From Streptomyces sp. RKAG293 (GTDB lineage: Bacteria; Actinomycetota; Actinomycetes; Streptomycetales; Streptomycetaceae), in the NCBI RefSeq assembly GCF_023701745.1, contig NZ_JAJOZB010000001.1, positions 3,478,501-3,542,500 on the forward strand: a DNA stretch of 64,000 nt, in the 5' to 3' direction. The position numbers were made by a program, and so were the translations under genes. The notes under the pieces are model-generated. The model was not told the DNA's origin. It made no database searches and was given only the letters and a program-made list of their open reading frames with translations. Below are positions 17,039-27,938 of the stretch, in pieces. The stretch's first letter is position 1. Each line of letters opens with the position of its first letter.

Positions 17039-19831
17039 ATGACGAACGGGACCGAAGGTCTCCCGGCGGCTCCACGGCCCGCCGTGCTCTCCTGGGTGCG
17101 GGTCCGGCTGCGCGCCGCTCCGGCCGCCGCCATCGCGATGGCCCTGCTCGTGCTGGTCACCGCCTTCCTCGCGGCCGCGCTGCCGCGCGCGGTGGACCGC
17201 TACGAGGTCAAGGCGCTGCGGGGCTCGCTCGCCGACGCCAAGCTGCGCGACCGCACCCTGAGCCTCAGCGACTCCTCGTCGGGTGCGGAGGGCGCGGGGG
17301 ACACGTCGCGGTTCGCACCGGAGTGGCTCGCCGGCGTGGAGTCGGAGTTCCAGAAGCTCGTACAGCCGCCTCTGCGGCTGCAGCCGGGCCAGTCCGTGGT
17401 CGGGGTCAGGACCGGCAGCGACTCCGCGGCGCTGGATCCCGCGCTCCCCCGGCCGACCAAGGCGCTGAACCCGAAGGCCGACCTCGTCGCCCAGCAGGGT
17501 CTGGAGCGGCACTCCCGGCTGGTGGCCGGCAGCATGCCTCGCGGCCCCGCTCCCGCCGACGCGTCGGGCGGGACGGACCGGGTCGATGCGGCGATCACCG
17601 AGCAGACCGCCAAGGTGATGGGTCTGCGTCCGGGCTCCGCGATCCACCTCAGCACCCTGGGCAGGGCATTCACCGTCCAGGTGACCGGCATCGTCGCGCC
17701 CACCGATCCCGGCAGCGCGTACTGGAACGAGGAGCAGGACGTCCTCACCCCCCAGTTGACGTCCCCTCCCCCGAAACCCGGCGAGTACCCCACGTTCTAC
17801 TGGCACTTCACCGTGCTGATCGCACCGGAGGCGGCGCCCGCGCTGCTCAGCCTGGGCAAGGGCGCGTCCTTCTACTGGCACCACCCGGTCGACACCGGCG
17901 GCCTCACCGCCCAGGACGTGGCCCCGCTCCAGTCGGAGCTGGCCTCGCTCGACAGCGGCCCGGCCGGTGCCGCCCTGCAGGACGGCACCGGGAGTTACCT
18001 CCACACCACGACCGGGCTCGGCCGGCTGCTCACCTCCTACGAACGCGACCGGACGGCGGCGCTGCCGCTGGTCCTGGTCGCCGCGATCGGTGTCGGCGCC
18101 ACCGCGTTCGCCGTCCTGCTCATGGCCGGCGGGCTCGCGGCCGAGCGGCGGCGCGGCGAACTCGCCCTGCTGCGCTCGCGCGGCGGCTCCCTGCGCGGCA
18201 TGGTCGGCCGGCTGCTCGGTGAGACGACGGCGGCCGCCGTGCCGGCCGCGCTCGCCGGAATCGCGCTCGCCCTCGTCCTGCTGCCGACCGACCGGTACCT
18301 GCTGTCCGTGCTGCTGGGGTCCGCCGTGGCCGTGACGGCCTCGCTCGCGCTGCCGCTGCGGGCCGTCGCCGCCCACGGCCGGCCGCGCCCGGCCGCCCGC
18401 GAGGACGTGGCCGCCGCCCGGCCCTCCCGGCGCCGCACGGTGGCCGAGCTCACGGTCACCGTCCTGGTCATCGGCGCGGTGGCCGCCCTGCGGAGGCGGG
18501 GCACCGTCAGCGGCGCCGACCCGTTCCTGGCGGCCGCCCCCGTCCTCGTCGCCATCGCCGCCGCCCTGATCCTGCTGCGCCTGTACCCGCTGCCCCTGCG
18601 GCTGCTGGCCCGGCCCGCGGCCCGGCTGACCGGCGCCGTCACCCATCTCGGCCTGGCCCGGGCCGGCCGCTCCCCGGCCAGCGCCCAACTGCCGCTGCTC
18701 GCCCTGCTGATGTCGCTGACCGTGGCCTCGTTCGGCGGATCGGTGCTCGCCGGGGTCGCGGACGGCCGGGACGTGGCGGCCCGCGCGGCCATCGGCGCCG
18801 ACGCCAGGATCGACGCCAACTTCGTCCTGCCCGAGAAGCTCGCGGCGACCGTCCGGCAGGTGCCCGGCGTCGCCGGGACCCTCGGCGTCCGCATCGAGCC
18901 CAGCGCCTCCACCACCGGCTTCGGGATGCCGTACAGCCTGGTCAGCGTCGACCCGGTCGCGTACGCCGCGCTGACCCGTTCCATCGGCCTCCCCGACTTC
19001 CCCGCCGACGCCCTCCTGCACGACGACGGCACCGGCCCCATGCCGGCCGTGGTCTCCCGGAACGTCGCCGCGAAGCTCGCGGGCGGAACCGTCCCCGTGG
19101 AGCCCGCCATCGGAACGACCGACATCAGGGCCGCGGCGGTGCTGGACCTCACCCCGGCGGCACCCAACGCCGACTTCGTGATCGTCTCGTCCGCGCAACT
19201 CGCCAAGCGCCACCCGGACATGAACTACAGCCAGTACACCGGTCCCACCGTGCTGATGGTCACCGCGGACGGTCCGATCGACGGCAAGGCGCTGCGCGCC
19301 GCCACCGCCAGGACCGGCTCCAACATGTTCGTGGCCCTGCTCAGTGAGCAGCGCGGTGTGCTCGCCGACTCGGCCCTGCAGACCGGGGCGCGGGGCATCT
19401 ATCTCGCCGCGGTCGCGGGCGGCGCCGGCTACAGCGCGCTCGCGCTGCTGCTGTCCCTGCTCCAGGCCGCACCCCAACGCACCGCCCTGCTCGCCCGGCT
19501 GCGGACGATGGGCATGGGGCGGCGCGACGGGCGACGGCTGGTGTTCCTGGAAATGCTGCCGCAGGCGCTGCTGGCGGCGATCGGCGGCGTGCTCGTCGGC
19601 CTCGCGGTGATCCCGCTGCTCGGGCCCGGCGTGGACATCACCGCGCTGGCGTTCGGCAGCGACCCCGGCACGACCGCACCGGCCGGCCTCGGGCTGCGCG
19701 TCGACCCGCTCTCGCTGGCGCTGCCGTCGTTCGGACTGCTGGCACTGGCCTGCGTGGTGCTGCTGGCACAGGTCTGGGTGACCGGACGGCGCCGAGAGAG
19801 TACGGACCTGAGAGTAGGAGACCGCTCATGA
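17039..19831 (+). CDS. Large FtsX-type ABC transporter permease, second subunit
   Basis: 930 aa, ATG one base after the previous stop. One N-terminal TM (about 25-45), a long external domain (about 50-330), an FtsX block (about 335-545, with GLAAERRRGELALLRSRGGS), a second external domain and a C-terminal block (about 775-925, ARLRTMGMGRRDGRRL coupling helix). It differs in sequence from its neighbour, so the two likely form a heterodimer. Its TGA overlaps the ATG of the ATPase gene (ATGA), giving strict translational coupling. Confidence 0.88.
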   Translation: MTNGTEGLPAAPRPAVLSWVRVRLRAAPAAAIAMALLVLVTAFLAAALPRAVDRYEVKALRGSLADAKLRDRTLSLSDSSSGAEGAGDTSRFAPEWLAGVESEFQKLVQPPLRLQPGQSVVGVRTGSDSAALDPALPRPTKALNPKADLVAQQGLERHSRLVAGSMPRGPAPADASGGTDRVDAAITEQTAKVMGLRPGSAIHLSTLGRAFTVQVTGIVAPTDPGSAYWNEEQDVLTPQLTSPPPKPGEYPTFYWHFTVLIAPEAAPALLSLGKGASFYWHHPVDTGGLTAQDVAPLQSELASLDSGPAGAALQDGTGSYLHTTTGLGRLLTSYERDRTAALPLVLVAAIGVGATAFAVLLMAGGLAAERRRGELALLRSRGGSLRGMVGRLLGETTAAAVPAALAGIALALVLLPTDRYLLSVLLGSAVAVTASLALPLRAVAAHGRPRPAAREDVAAARPSRRRTVAELTVTVLVIGAVAALRRRGTVSGADPFLAAAPVLVAIAAALILLRLYPLPLRLLARPAARLTGAVTHLGLARAGRSPASAQLPLLALLMSLTVASFGGSVLAGVADGRDVAARAAIGADARIDANFVLPEKLAATVRQVPGVAGTLGVRIEPSASTTGFGMPYSLVSVDPVAYAALTRSIGLPDFPADALLHDDGTGPMPAVVSRNVAAKLAGGTVPVEPAIGTTDIRAAAVLDLTPAAPNADFVIVSSAQLAKRHPDMNYSQYTGPTVLMVTADGPIDGKALRAATARTGSNMFVALLSEQRGVLADSALQTGARGIYLAAVAGGAGYSALALLLSLLQAAPQRTALLARLRTMGMGRRDGRRLVFLEMLPQALLAAIGGVLVGLAVIPLLGPGVDITALAFGSDPGTTAPAGLGLRVDPLSLALPSFGLLALACVVLLAQVWVTGRRRESTDLRVGDRS

Positions 19832-20823
19832 CCCACACCACCGAGAGCGGCGCCGGCGGCGCCACGACCACCCTGGCCGACCTGGAACAGCGGGCGGCCG
19901 CCCGCCGCGAGCGGCCCGCCTACGGTCAGGACGCGCTCATCAGCTGCGACCGGCTGGTACGGATCTTCACGGCCGACGGCGTCGAGGTCCAGGCGCTGCA
20001 GGGCCTGGACCTGCTCGTCGCCAAGGGCGAGCTGATGGCCCTGGTCGGCGCCTCGGGCAGCGGCAAGTCCACCCTGCTGAACATCCTCGCCGGCCTCGAC
20101 GTCCCGACCGCCGGCGCGGCCTCGGTCGGCGGCTACGACCTGCTCGACATGGACGCCAAGTCCCGGCTGCGCTACCGCCGCGAGGTCGTCGGCTTCGTCT
20201 GGCAGCAGACCGCCCGCAACCTGCTGCCCTATCTGACGGCAGCTCAGAACGTCGTGCTGCCGATGCAGTTGTCAGGGCGCGACGGGTTCCGCGCCAAGCG
20301 GCTGCACGCCGCCCGCGCCACGGAGCTGCTCACCATGCTCGGCGTCGGCTACTGCCACGACCGGCACCCCGGGCAGATGTCCGGCGGCGAGCAGCAGCGC
20401 ACGGCCATCGCCGTGGCACTCGCCAACTCCCCGTCCCTGGTACTGGCCGACGAGCCCACCGGCGAACTGGACTCCGCCACCGGAGAGCAGGTCTTCGCCG
20501 CGTTCAGGACCGCCAACGAGGAGCTCGGCACCACCGTCGTCGTCGTCACCCACGACCACGCCGTCGCCGACGCCGTACGCCGCACGGTCGCGATCCGGGA
20601 CGGCCGGACGGCGTCCGAGGTGCTGCGCCACACCGAGATCGACGAACACGGCCAGGAGTCGGTCGTCGCCCGCGAGTACGCCACCGTGGACCGCGCCGGA
20701 CGGCTGCAGCTCCCCCGCGACTACACCGCGGCGCTCTCCATCGAGAACCGGGTCCTGCTGGAACTGGAATCCGACCACATCGGCGTCTGGCCGGACCGTC
20801 CGGCGCCGCCGGAGCAGGACTGA
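19828..20823 (+). CDS. ABC transporter ATP-binding protein (MacB/LolD-like)
   Basis: 331 aa with all catalytic motifs: Walker A GASGSGKST, Q-loop in VWQQTARNLLPYL, signature MSGGEQQR, Walker B VLADEPTGELD, and THDH switch histidine. About 40 residues precede the usual start of the domain, and about 70 follow the switch region. It energises the two FtsX-type permeases upstream; as the single ATPase of the operon it probably works as a homodimer under a permease heterodimer. Confidence 0.93.
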   Translation: MTHTTESGAGGATTTLADLEQRAAARRERPAYGQDALISCDRLVRIFTADGVEVQALQGLDLLVAKGELMALVGASGSGKSTLLNILAGLDVPTAGAASVGGYDLLDMDAKSRLRYRREVVGFVWQQTARNLLPYLTAAQNVVLPMQLSGRDGFRAKRLHAARATELLTMLGVGYCHDRHPGQMSGGEQQRTAIAVALANSPSLVLADEPTGELDSATGEQVFAAFRTANEELGTTVVVVTHDHAVADAVRRTVAIRDGRTASEVLRHTEIDEHGQESVVAREYATVDRAGRLQLPRDYTAALSIENRVLLELESDHIGVWPDRPAPPEQD

Positions 20824-20864
20824 TCCGGCGGCTTGCGGACGTGACGGCGGGATGTCACGGGTAA

Positions 20865-20915
20865 GCGTGACGGTCAGGTGGGCGTGACGGTCAGGCGGGC
20901 GTGACGGTCAGGCCG
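20865..20915 (+). repeat. Three tandem 17-bp repeats across a stop codon
   Basis: Units at 20865-20881, 20882-20898 and 20899-20915, consensus GCGTGACGGTCAGGNGG, differ only in the last few bases. The third unit codes for the last residues of the minus-strand gene ending at 20891, the second contains its stop, and the first is downstream. As 17 is not a multiple of three, gain or loss of units shifts the reading frame, but each unit supplies a TGA on the minus strand. Confidence 0.85.
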
Positions 20916-21577
20916 GAGCCGAGGGCGGTGCGCCGTACGGCGACCGAGCCGTAGGGCGTACGCAGCCGCAGCCAGGCCCCCGCCGTCAGCAGCGTGAACG
21001 GCTCGTCGCGGCCACCCCGCAGGAAGCCCAGGGCTTGCGCCGCGTGCACGGCGCGCATCGGCAGCACCGTGTCCCCGACCGGCCGGGACCAGACCTCCTC
21101 GGCGAGCGCGTCGAGCTCGGCCCGCGTCCGCCGTTCCGGCACCAGCACTTCGGTGCGCGAGCGGAACTCCCCCACCAGCCGCTCCGCGGCGGCCCGTACG
21201 TCCTCGGGCGCGAACTCCGCGATCCGCTGCCAGCCGCCGCGCGGCGGCAGCAGCCCGGCCCATGCGGGGCCGGTGACGGACGGCGGGACGACGACGGAGT
21301 CGCCGCTGTCGCCGGCTTCGGCAGCGTCCCCGGAGTGCTCCTGGATGCCTTCCAGCAGCTGCCCCGCCGAGACCGTGGCATCGAGGTCGAAAACATGGCG
21401 GAGCGAGGCCGTGCGGATGGCGAGCACGCCGCCGAAGGGCGGCTGGCCGAACACGGCGAGCACCCCCTCCGTGGAGCGCAGACGCACCACGGCGGCCTTG
21501 TCCCAGCGGACCAGCCGGCCCAGGAAGGCGGCGAGACCCGCCGCCTCCCCGGCGCCGGCGAGAAGCAGCCGCGTCAT
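20891..21577 (-). CDS. Conserved hypothetical protein downstream of the thioesterase
   Basis: 228 aa; the ATG at 21577 overlaps the thioesterase stop by four bases, so it is the third gene of the ettA operon. I do not recognise a family. It is soluble, without signal peptide or TM helix, and has a beta-rich N-terminus (TRLLLAGAGEAAGLAAFLGR, then AVVRLRSTEGVLAVFG and GVLAIRTASL), an acidic loop and a helical centre with FAPEDVRAAAERLVGEF. The C-terminal codons are built from a 17-bp tandem repeat, so the last residues may vary between strains. Confidence 0.7.
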   Translation of the reverse strand: MTRLLLAGAGEAAGLAAFLGRLVRWDKAAVVRLRSTEGVLAVFGQPPFGGVLAIRTASLRHVFDLDATVSAGQLLEGIQEHSGDAAEAGDSGDSVVVPPSVTGPAWAGLLPPRGGWQRIAEFAPEDVRAAAERLVGEFRSRTEVLVPERRTRAELDALAEEVWSRPVGDTVLPMRAVHAAQALGFLRGGRDEPFTLLTAGAWLRLRTPYGSVAVRRTALGSGLTVTPA

Positions 21578-22025
21578 GCGGCGACGGCCTCTTCTGCCAC
21601 GGCTTCCGCCGTCGACGGCGGTTCGTCGCGGTACGCCTCGAGGAAGGACCGTTCCTCCGCGCTGATCCGCCGCGGCCGCGCTTCCGCGAGGTTGTACGGG
21701 ACCACGACCGTGGAGGCCCGTACATACACGGTCTCCTCGTCCTTGATCTCGTACGCGACGGTCATCGAGGCCGCACCTATCTTCGTCACCCACGACTCGA
21801 TGGTCACCGGCGCGTGCCGGTGGACCAGCGGTCGCAGATAGTCGATCTCGTGCCGGGCCACGACGGACCCGCCCGTGAACGACGTGCTGCCCTCACCGGG
21901 TGCCAGCCGGAACATGAAGTCGATCCGCGCCTCTTCCAGGTACCGCAGGAAGACCACGTTGTTGACGTGCCCGAAGGCATCCATGTCCGACCAGCGCAGC
22001 GGGCAGCTGTAGATATGCCGGGCCA

Positions 22026-22026
<1 letters not shown>
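21574..22026 (-). CDS. Acyl-CoA thioesterase, 4-hydroxybenzoyl-CoA thioesterase (hotdog) family
   Basis: 150 aa from the ATG at 22026, which overlaps the ettA stop by one base (TGATG). The hotdog fold is shown by LRWSDMDAFGHVNNVVFLRYLEEARIDF near residues 9-36, where the Asp of SDMDAFGHVNN is the catalytic residue of YbgC/FadM-type enzymes, and by HEIDYLRPLVHR further on. It hydrolyses acyl-CoA thioesters in the cytoplasm; chain length cannot be predicted. Linkage to EttA is common in actinobacteria and may only reflect co-expression. Confidence 0.88.
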
Positions 22027-23690
<1,664 letters not shown>

Positions 23691-23817
23691 GAGAAACCGT
23701 CCGGCAATCGATGTGTGGGCAGATACACCCCATCTTGCCGTACGTCCACCCTGACGGGCGAACGAGTAGGTCAGAGGGCCCCGCCTGCGCCTTCTCCGCC
23801 GGCCCCGGGAACGAGCC

Positions 23818-23846
23818 GGGGGCGGGACTCCAAGAGTCCCGCCCCC
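23818..23846 (-). terminator. Strong hairpin downstream of the thioester adhesin gene
   Basis: A perfect 13-bp stem (23818-23830 with 23834-23846) with a 3-base loop, 48 bases after the stop of the minus-strand gene ending at 23894. There is no T run on the minus side; GC-rich tail-less hairpins are common terminators in streptomycetes. Confidence 0.75.
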
Positions 23847-23849
23847 GTT

Positions 23850-23874
23850 ACTTCAGGTACTTCAGGTACTTCAG
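23850..23874 (+). repeat. Short 9-bp tandem repeat (ACTTCAGGT)
   Basis: Two full copies and one partial copy lie between the adhesin stop codon and its terminator. No role is evident. Confidence 0.7.
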
Positions 23875-23893
23875 CCTGCGGTACTGCCCGCTG

Positions 23894-25285
23894 CTACTGG
23901 CCTGCGGGAGTTCCGGCCGACTTCTTCCGGCGGAGGAAGAAGACCGCGCCGCCACCGACCGCGACGAGCGCGACGGCGATGCCCGCGATCATCGGGGTGG
24001 CGCTGCTGCCACCCGTCTGAGCGAGGTCACCGCCGGTGGTGCCGGTGGTGGAACCGGCCGAGGCCGGGCTGGGCTGGGTGGTGGGGGTGCTCGGCGCCGG
24101 GGTGGGCGTACCGGTCGTCTTGCAGTCCAGAACACCCTTGAACGTCTTGGTGAAGCCGTTCGGGCCGGAGATCGTGATCTCGTACTTCTGGTCTTCCTTC
24201 ACCGGGACGGTGATGGTCTTCGACTTGCCGGCCTCGATGGAGAACTTCTTGCCCGCGAGCTCGAAGGTGAAGGCCTCGTCGCCCTTGTTGCTGGCGGTGA
24301 CGTCGACGCCGTTCTTGGCGCAGTCGACCGTGGCGGAGACCGCCGGGATCGGGCCCTTCTTGGCCCAGGTGCCCGTGGCCGTGGCCGTGGCGGTGGTGGC
24401 GCTGGAGCCCGCCAGGATCTGGACCTGGCTCTTGCTGTCGACGCCCGTGAACGCGCGGCCGACCGGAACCTGGGTGACGGCCGTGGCCGTCACCGACGTG
24501 GTGCCGTCGGCGGCACCCGCCGGGATGGAGAAGAAGAGCTGGTCACCGTTGCTCGCGGTGGTGACGGCCTTGCCCGACTTGTTGACGATCTTCACGCCGG
24601 CCGGGACGTCCAGGGCGGGCTGGATCTGCACGGGCGTGGTGGAGGTGGTGTGCACCGTCACCGGGCCGAGCTTGTCGCCGGACTTGCCGGAGACGGCGGG
24701 CGGGTCGAGCGTCAGCGTCGCCTTGGGCTCGGGAGTGTCCGTCGCCGTCTTGCCCAGGTACTCGGCGAGCTTCTTGGCGGCCGGGTCGTTCGCCTCGACA
24801 TCAGCCTTGTCCGAGAAGCGCCAGATGGCGACCTGGGTACCGGCCGCGGCGGTCTTCTCGGTGAGCGGGCCGGACTTGGCGGCCTGGGCCAGCGCGTCGA
24901 GGTCGGCCACCTGCGGGTAGGAGTGCTGCAGGATCCAGTTGATCTTGCCCGCGTCAGGGTTGTTGTGCAGCGAAGAGGAGTCCCACGGGACCTCCTGGTA
25001 CTTCGCGTGCTTCTGCGTCGGGTTGTGGATGTCGATGCAGTACGTCTGGATGGTGCCGCCGCCGACGTCCATGGTGAACAGGCCGGCGTTGATGGCCTTG
25101 TCCTTGCCACCCTCGTGGATGACGACGCCGTCCGACTTGTCGGCCTGCAGACCGCCCAGTACCGCGGTGGCACCGCCGTCCGCGAAAGCGGCTCCCGCGC
25201 CGGATATCGCACCGGCTGCGAGCAGACCCGTGGCCAGGCCCGCGGCGGCGAGGCGGGCAGCGCTTCGCCTCTGAATCTTGAACAT
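23894..25285 (-). CDS. LAXTG-anchored surface protein with TQXA thioester domain
   Basis: 463 aa from the ATG at 25285 (GGGGAG upstream). The signal peptide spans about 1-35. The thioester domain contains YCID with Cys83 and TQVAIW with Gln151; in this family Cys and Gln form an internal thioester that bonds covalently to host or surface nucleophiles. Two or three Ig-like beta domains follow (about 185-390), then a Thr/Pro-rich wall spacer (about 395-418) and a sorting signal: LAQTG at 421-425, a hydrophobic helix and RRKK. LAXTG is the class E sortase motif typical of streptomycetes. The protein is therefore linked to the cell wall and probably mediates adhesion. The gene stands alone with its own terminator. 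Confidence 0.92.
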   Translation of the reverse strand: MFKIQRRSAARLAAAGLATGLLAAGAISGAGAAFADGGATAVLGGLQADKSDGVVIHEGGKDKAINAGLFTMDVGGGTIQTYCIDIHNPTQKHAKYQEVPWDSSSLHNNPDAGKINWILQHSYPQVADLDALAQAAKSGPLTEKTAAAGTQVAIWRFSDKADVEANDPAAKKLAEYLGKTATDTPEPKATLTLDPPAVSGKSGDKLGPVTVHTTSTTPVQIQPALDVPAGVKIVNKSGKAVTTASNGDQLFFSIPAGAADGTTSVTATAVTQVPVGRAFTGVDSKSQVQILAGSSATTATATATGTWAKKGPIPAVSATVDCAKNGVDVTASNKGDEAFTFELAGKKFSIEAGKSKTITVPVKEDQKYEITISGPNGFTKTFKGVLDCKTTGTPTPAPSTPTTQPSPASAGSTTGTTGGDLAQTGGSSATPMIAGIAVALVAVGGGAVFFLRRKKSAGTPAGQ

Positions 25286-25420
25286 GGAACTCCCCTTCGG
25301 GCGAAGCCGGGTCGTGAGGGTGGCCTCGCCTGCGGCTCCGAGAGCATCCGGGCCCCCGCAGTACCGAAGGAATCCTAGGAACCACAGGTATCGCGGCCAC
25401 CAACAATCCCCTCCCATAAC

Positions 25421-25432
25421 CGATTCGAATCG
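25421..25432. promoter_or_regulatory. Perfect 12-bp palindrome upstream of the adhesin gene
   Basis: CGATTCGAATCG, followed by an AT-rich stretch (25433-25475) that is unusual for this DNA, about 136 bases upstream of the adhesin start. This is a possible operator or promoter region; the binding protein is unknown. Confidence 0.4.
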
Positions 25433-25520
25433 CAATCGTTATGTGATTAAGGGATGGTCATGAGAATGTCGATAAGTCACCGATGTCACTCGCCCGTATA
25501 AAGCCGCACAAACGGGCCTC

Positions 25521-25925
25521 TCAGGACATCTCGACCGGTCGGGGCGAAAGGAGTTCCGGCCGGACCACCGACACCCGGCGGAACGCCGCCGTCCCCCGGG
25601 ACAAATCGTGTCCGATCGCCACCGCGTCGATGTCCGCGGCGGCATACCACCGTCCGTCGTGCTCCTCCTCGCGGACCCGCAACCGGCCCCGCACCACCAA
25701 CGGCTCGCCGACCTGGACGGACGTCCGCACATTGGCCGCCAGCGTCCGCCACGCGCGCACCATGAAGAAGCTCGTACTGCCCTCGCTCCACGCCCGCCGC
25801 TCCGCGACCCAGCGACGCGCTGTCGTCTCCAGCCGGAACCGGATGACCGGCACCCCCGTCGCGGTCTCCCGGAATTCTGGCTGCGTCACGACATTCCCCA
25901 CCACCGTCACCGACGTCTCATTCAT
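25521..25925 (-). CDS. ssbB: Single-stranded DNA-binding protein, short SsbB-type paralogue
   Basis: 134 aa; OB-fold SSB starting MNETSVTVVGNVVTQPEF, with RFRLETTARRW, FFMVRAWRTLAANV and VGEPLVVRGRLRVREEE in the standard order. The long Gly/Pro-rich linker and acidic C-terminal tip (DDDIPF-like) of the essential SsbA are missing; it ends in RPVEMS. In Streptomyces the short paralogue SsbB functions in chromosome segregation during sporulation. Next to the dynamin-like pair implicated in sporulation septation, that role is plausible here. Two DnaA-box-like 9-mers lie about 100 bases upstream. Confidence 0.85.
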   Translation of the reverse strand: MNETSVTVVGNVVTQPEFRETATGVPVIRFRLETTARRWVAERRAWSEGSTSFFMVRAWRTLAANVRTSVQVGEPLVVRGRLRVREEEHDGRWYAAADIDAVAIGHDLSRGTAAFRRVSVVRPELLSPRPVEMS

Positions 25926-26022
25926 CCGCCCGCTCTCCCCCCGCCGCCGAATTTCCCGCTCCCGAATGCCCTGGGAACATCGTGCACGAGCCGGACGGAG
26001 CGTGGAAAAACCGGAGCGAATC

Positions 26023-26049
26023 TGTGGATTACCGGCCGGTTGTGGATAT
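26023..26049. promoter_or_regulatory. Two DnaA-box-like sites upstream of ssbB
   Basis: TGTGGATTA (26023-26031) and TGTGGATAT (26041-26049) each differ at one position from the complement of the E. coli DnaA box TTATCCACA. They are direct repeats 18 bases apart, upstream of the ssbB start. They could be DnaA binding sites affecting ssbB expression; this is inference from sequence likeness only. Confidence 0.35.
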
Positions 26050-26183
26050 CTCCGTCACTCCTGGGAGTGAAATCCGGCCCGGGATACCGGCCCCGGACGC
26101 CGGGCAGGTCCAGGGGCACCGCGCCTCAGCGCCCGACCCCCTCCCCCGGGCCCGCCCCCAAGCCCCGGGCCCGGCTCCCGTCC

Positions 26184-27938
26184 TCAACCCCCGGCCACCA
26201 CCGCGTACTGCTCCCGCACCTCGCGATAGCGCAGCAGTTCCGCCGCCACCGGCTCCAGCACCCGCGCCCGGCCGCAGTCCGCCGCGGCGGCCCGCAGCCG
26301 GCGCTCGGCCGCCTGCCCGTACCGGCGGGCCGGCCCGCGCGCGGCGATACGGCAGGCCCAGGCGAGCGCCCGGCCGCCGAGGGCGCCGACCGCGAGCAGG
26401 ACGACCGGCAGCCACCACGAAGCGTCGAGCGAACCGACGGCGATCGCGACCAGGCACACCACCCCGGCCACCGCGAGGCTCATCAGCAGCCACTGGGCCG
26501 CACCCACCGCCGACCACCAGGCGGGCCGTTCCGGCTCCCCCGGCTCCGCGCGGCCCGCCGCCTTGTCCAGCGCCGCCGGCAGTCCCTCGCCGCCACGCCG
26601 CGCCGCGTCCCGCACCGCCTGCGCCCAGGGGACGGGCAGCCCCTGGGCCGCGTCGTCCGCGAGCGCCCGCACCGCCTCGTCCACCGCGGGACGGGACGCG
26701 GCGAGCCCGGCCGGCCCACGGGCCACCCGGTCCGCCCCGCCCTGGCGATCGGTGGTCAACCGCCCCCACGGGGTGCCGCAGGCCGCCTCCGCGGCGCGCG
26801 CCCAGTCACGTTCCGCGGCCTCACCGGCGCCCGCGACACCGACCGCGTCGGCCAACCGGTCGACGAAGTCCTCGCGCGCGGGATCCGTCAGGCCCACCGC
26901 ACCCTCGCCCACGTACAGCGACTGCAAGCGGCCGGCGGTGCGGTCCACGTCGGCCGCCAACCGCCGGTTCGCCGCCCCCCGTTCGGCCACGATCTGCCCG
27001 AGGCAGGCCCGCAGATCGGGTACGCCGACCCCGCTGAGCGCCGAGACCGCGAGCACCACCGCGCCGGCGTCGCCGTGCTCGCCGACGGCGAGGCCGTCCT
27101 CGTCCAGCAGCCGCCGCAGATCGTCGAGTACCTGGTCGGCGGCGTCGCCGGGCAGCCGGTCCACCTGGTTCAGCACCAGCAGTGTGACGTCCGCGTGGCC
27201 GGCCAGCGGCCGCAGATAGCGCTCGTGCAGCGCGGCGTCCGCGTACTTCTCCGGGTCCAGCACCCACACCACCACGTCCACCAGCTGCAGCAGCCGGTCC
27301 ACCTGGTCGCGGTGGCCGTGCGCGGCCGAGTCGTGGTCCGGCATGTCCAGCAGCACGAGCCCGGCCAGCCGCTCGTCCGTCCCGGGAACGCGGTCGGCGC
27401 CGTCCAGCACACTCCGTCTGGCGTAACGATCCTGCGGGGCGATGCCGAGCCGGTCGAGCAGTCCGGCCGCGCCCTCGGGGTCCCAGGAGCAGGAGACGGG
27501 GGCGGCGGTGGTCGGCCGGCGGACGCCCGTCGCCGACAGTTCCAGTCCCGCGAGCGCGTTGAACAGCGTCGACTTGCCGCTCCCGGTGGCACCGGCCAGC
27601 GCGACGACCGTGTGGTCGAGCGACAGCCGCCGACGCTCCCCGAGCCGTTCCAACAGTGCTCCGGTCTCGGCGAGTTCGTCCGGGCTGACGCGCGTCCGGG
27701 ACAGCCCCAGGAGCTCCCCGAGCGCGTCGACCCGGGCCGCGAGCGGATCGGGGAAGCGCGAGGCCCCGGAAGAGCCCCCGGAAGAACGGGCCCCGCTCCG
27801 TCCGGTGACACCCGTTCCGCTGGCGACGCCCGTTCCTCCGGCGACGCCTGATCCACCGCCGGCACCCATTCCTCTGGCGGAGCCAGTTCCGCTGGCGGCA
27901 CCCGTGCCGGTTCCTGCCGTGGAAGCCACCGCGATCAC
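26184..27938 (-). CDS. dynB: Dynamin-like GTPase with two C-terminal membrane helices (DynB-like)
   Basis: 584 aa from the GTG at 27938, which overlaps the previous stop (GTGA) and has GGAAAG upstream. Residues 5-60 are a Gly/Thr/Ser/Ala low-complexity tail. GTPase motifs: G1 GATGSGKST at 116-124, G3 DMPDHDS near 190, and G4 NQVD. Two adjacent TM helices (about 480-530) lie near the C-terminus. Topology and linkage to a soluble GTPase and SsbB match Streptomyces DynB, which with DynA stabilises FtsZ rings at sporulation septa. The assignment rests on family resemblance and order, not on an alignment. Confidence 0.72.
   Translation of the reverse strand: MIAVASTAGTGTGAASGTGSARGMGAGGGSGVAGGTGVASGTGVTGRSGARSSGGSSGASRFPDPLAARVDALGELLGLSRTRVSPDELAETGALLERLGERRRLSLDHTVVALAGATGSGKSTLFNALAGLELSATGVRRPTTAAPVSCSWDPEGAAGLLDRLGIAPQDRYARRSVLDGADRVPGTDERLAGLVLLDMPDHDSAAHGHRDQVDRLLQLVDVVVWVLDPEKYADAALHERYLRPLAGHADVTLLVLNQVDRLPGDAADQVLDDLRRLLDEDGLAVGEHGDAGAVVLAVSALSGVGVPDLRACLGQIVAERGAANRRLAADVDRTAGRLQSLYVGEGAVGLTDPAREDFVDRLADAVGVAGAGEAAERDWARAAEAACGTPWGRLTTDRQGGADRVARGPAGLAASRPAVDEAVRALADDAAQGLPVPWAQAVRDAARRGGEGLPAALDKAAGRAEPGEPERPAWWSAVGAAQWLLMSLAVAGVVCLVAIAVGSLDASWWLPVVLLAVGALGGRALAWACRIAARGPARRYGQAAERRLRAAAADCGRARVLEPVAAELLRYREVREQYAVVAGG

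Noticed and set aside
13633..17160. 1175-codon open frame on the minus strand
   Set aside because: Fully antisense to the FtsX-type permease, with Gly/Gln/Arg-rich composition and no motif; an artefact of codon bias.
20865..20915. CRISPR-like repeats
   Set aside because: The 17-bp units are directly abutting with no spacers and no cas genes; simple tandem repeats.
26023..26049. Replication origin
   Set aside because: Only two DnaA-like boxes and no dnaA, dnaN or AT-rich unwinding region; the single box at 50.7 kb is isolated.
25922..26119. Short ORF between ssbB and the GTPase genes
   Set aside because: It overlaps the ssbB start and DnaA-like sites and shows no domain or ribosome binding site.
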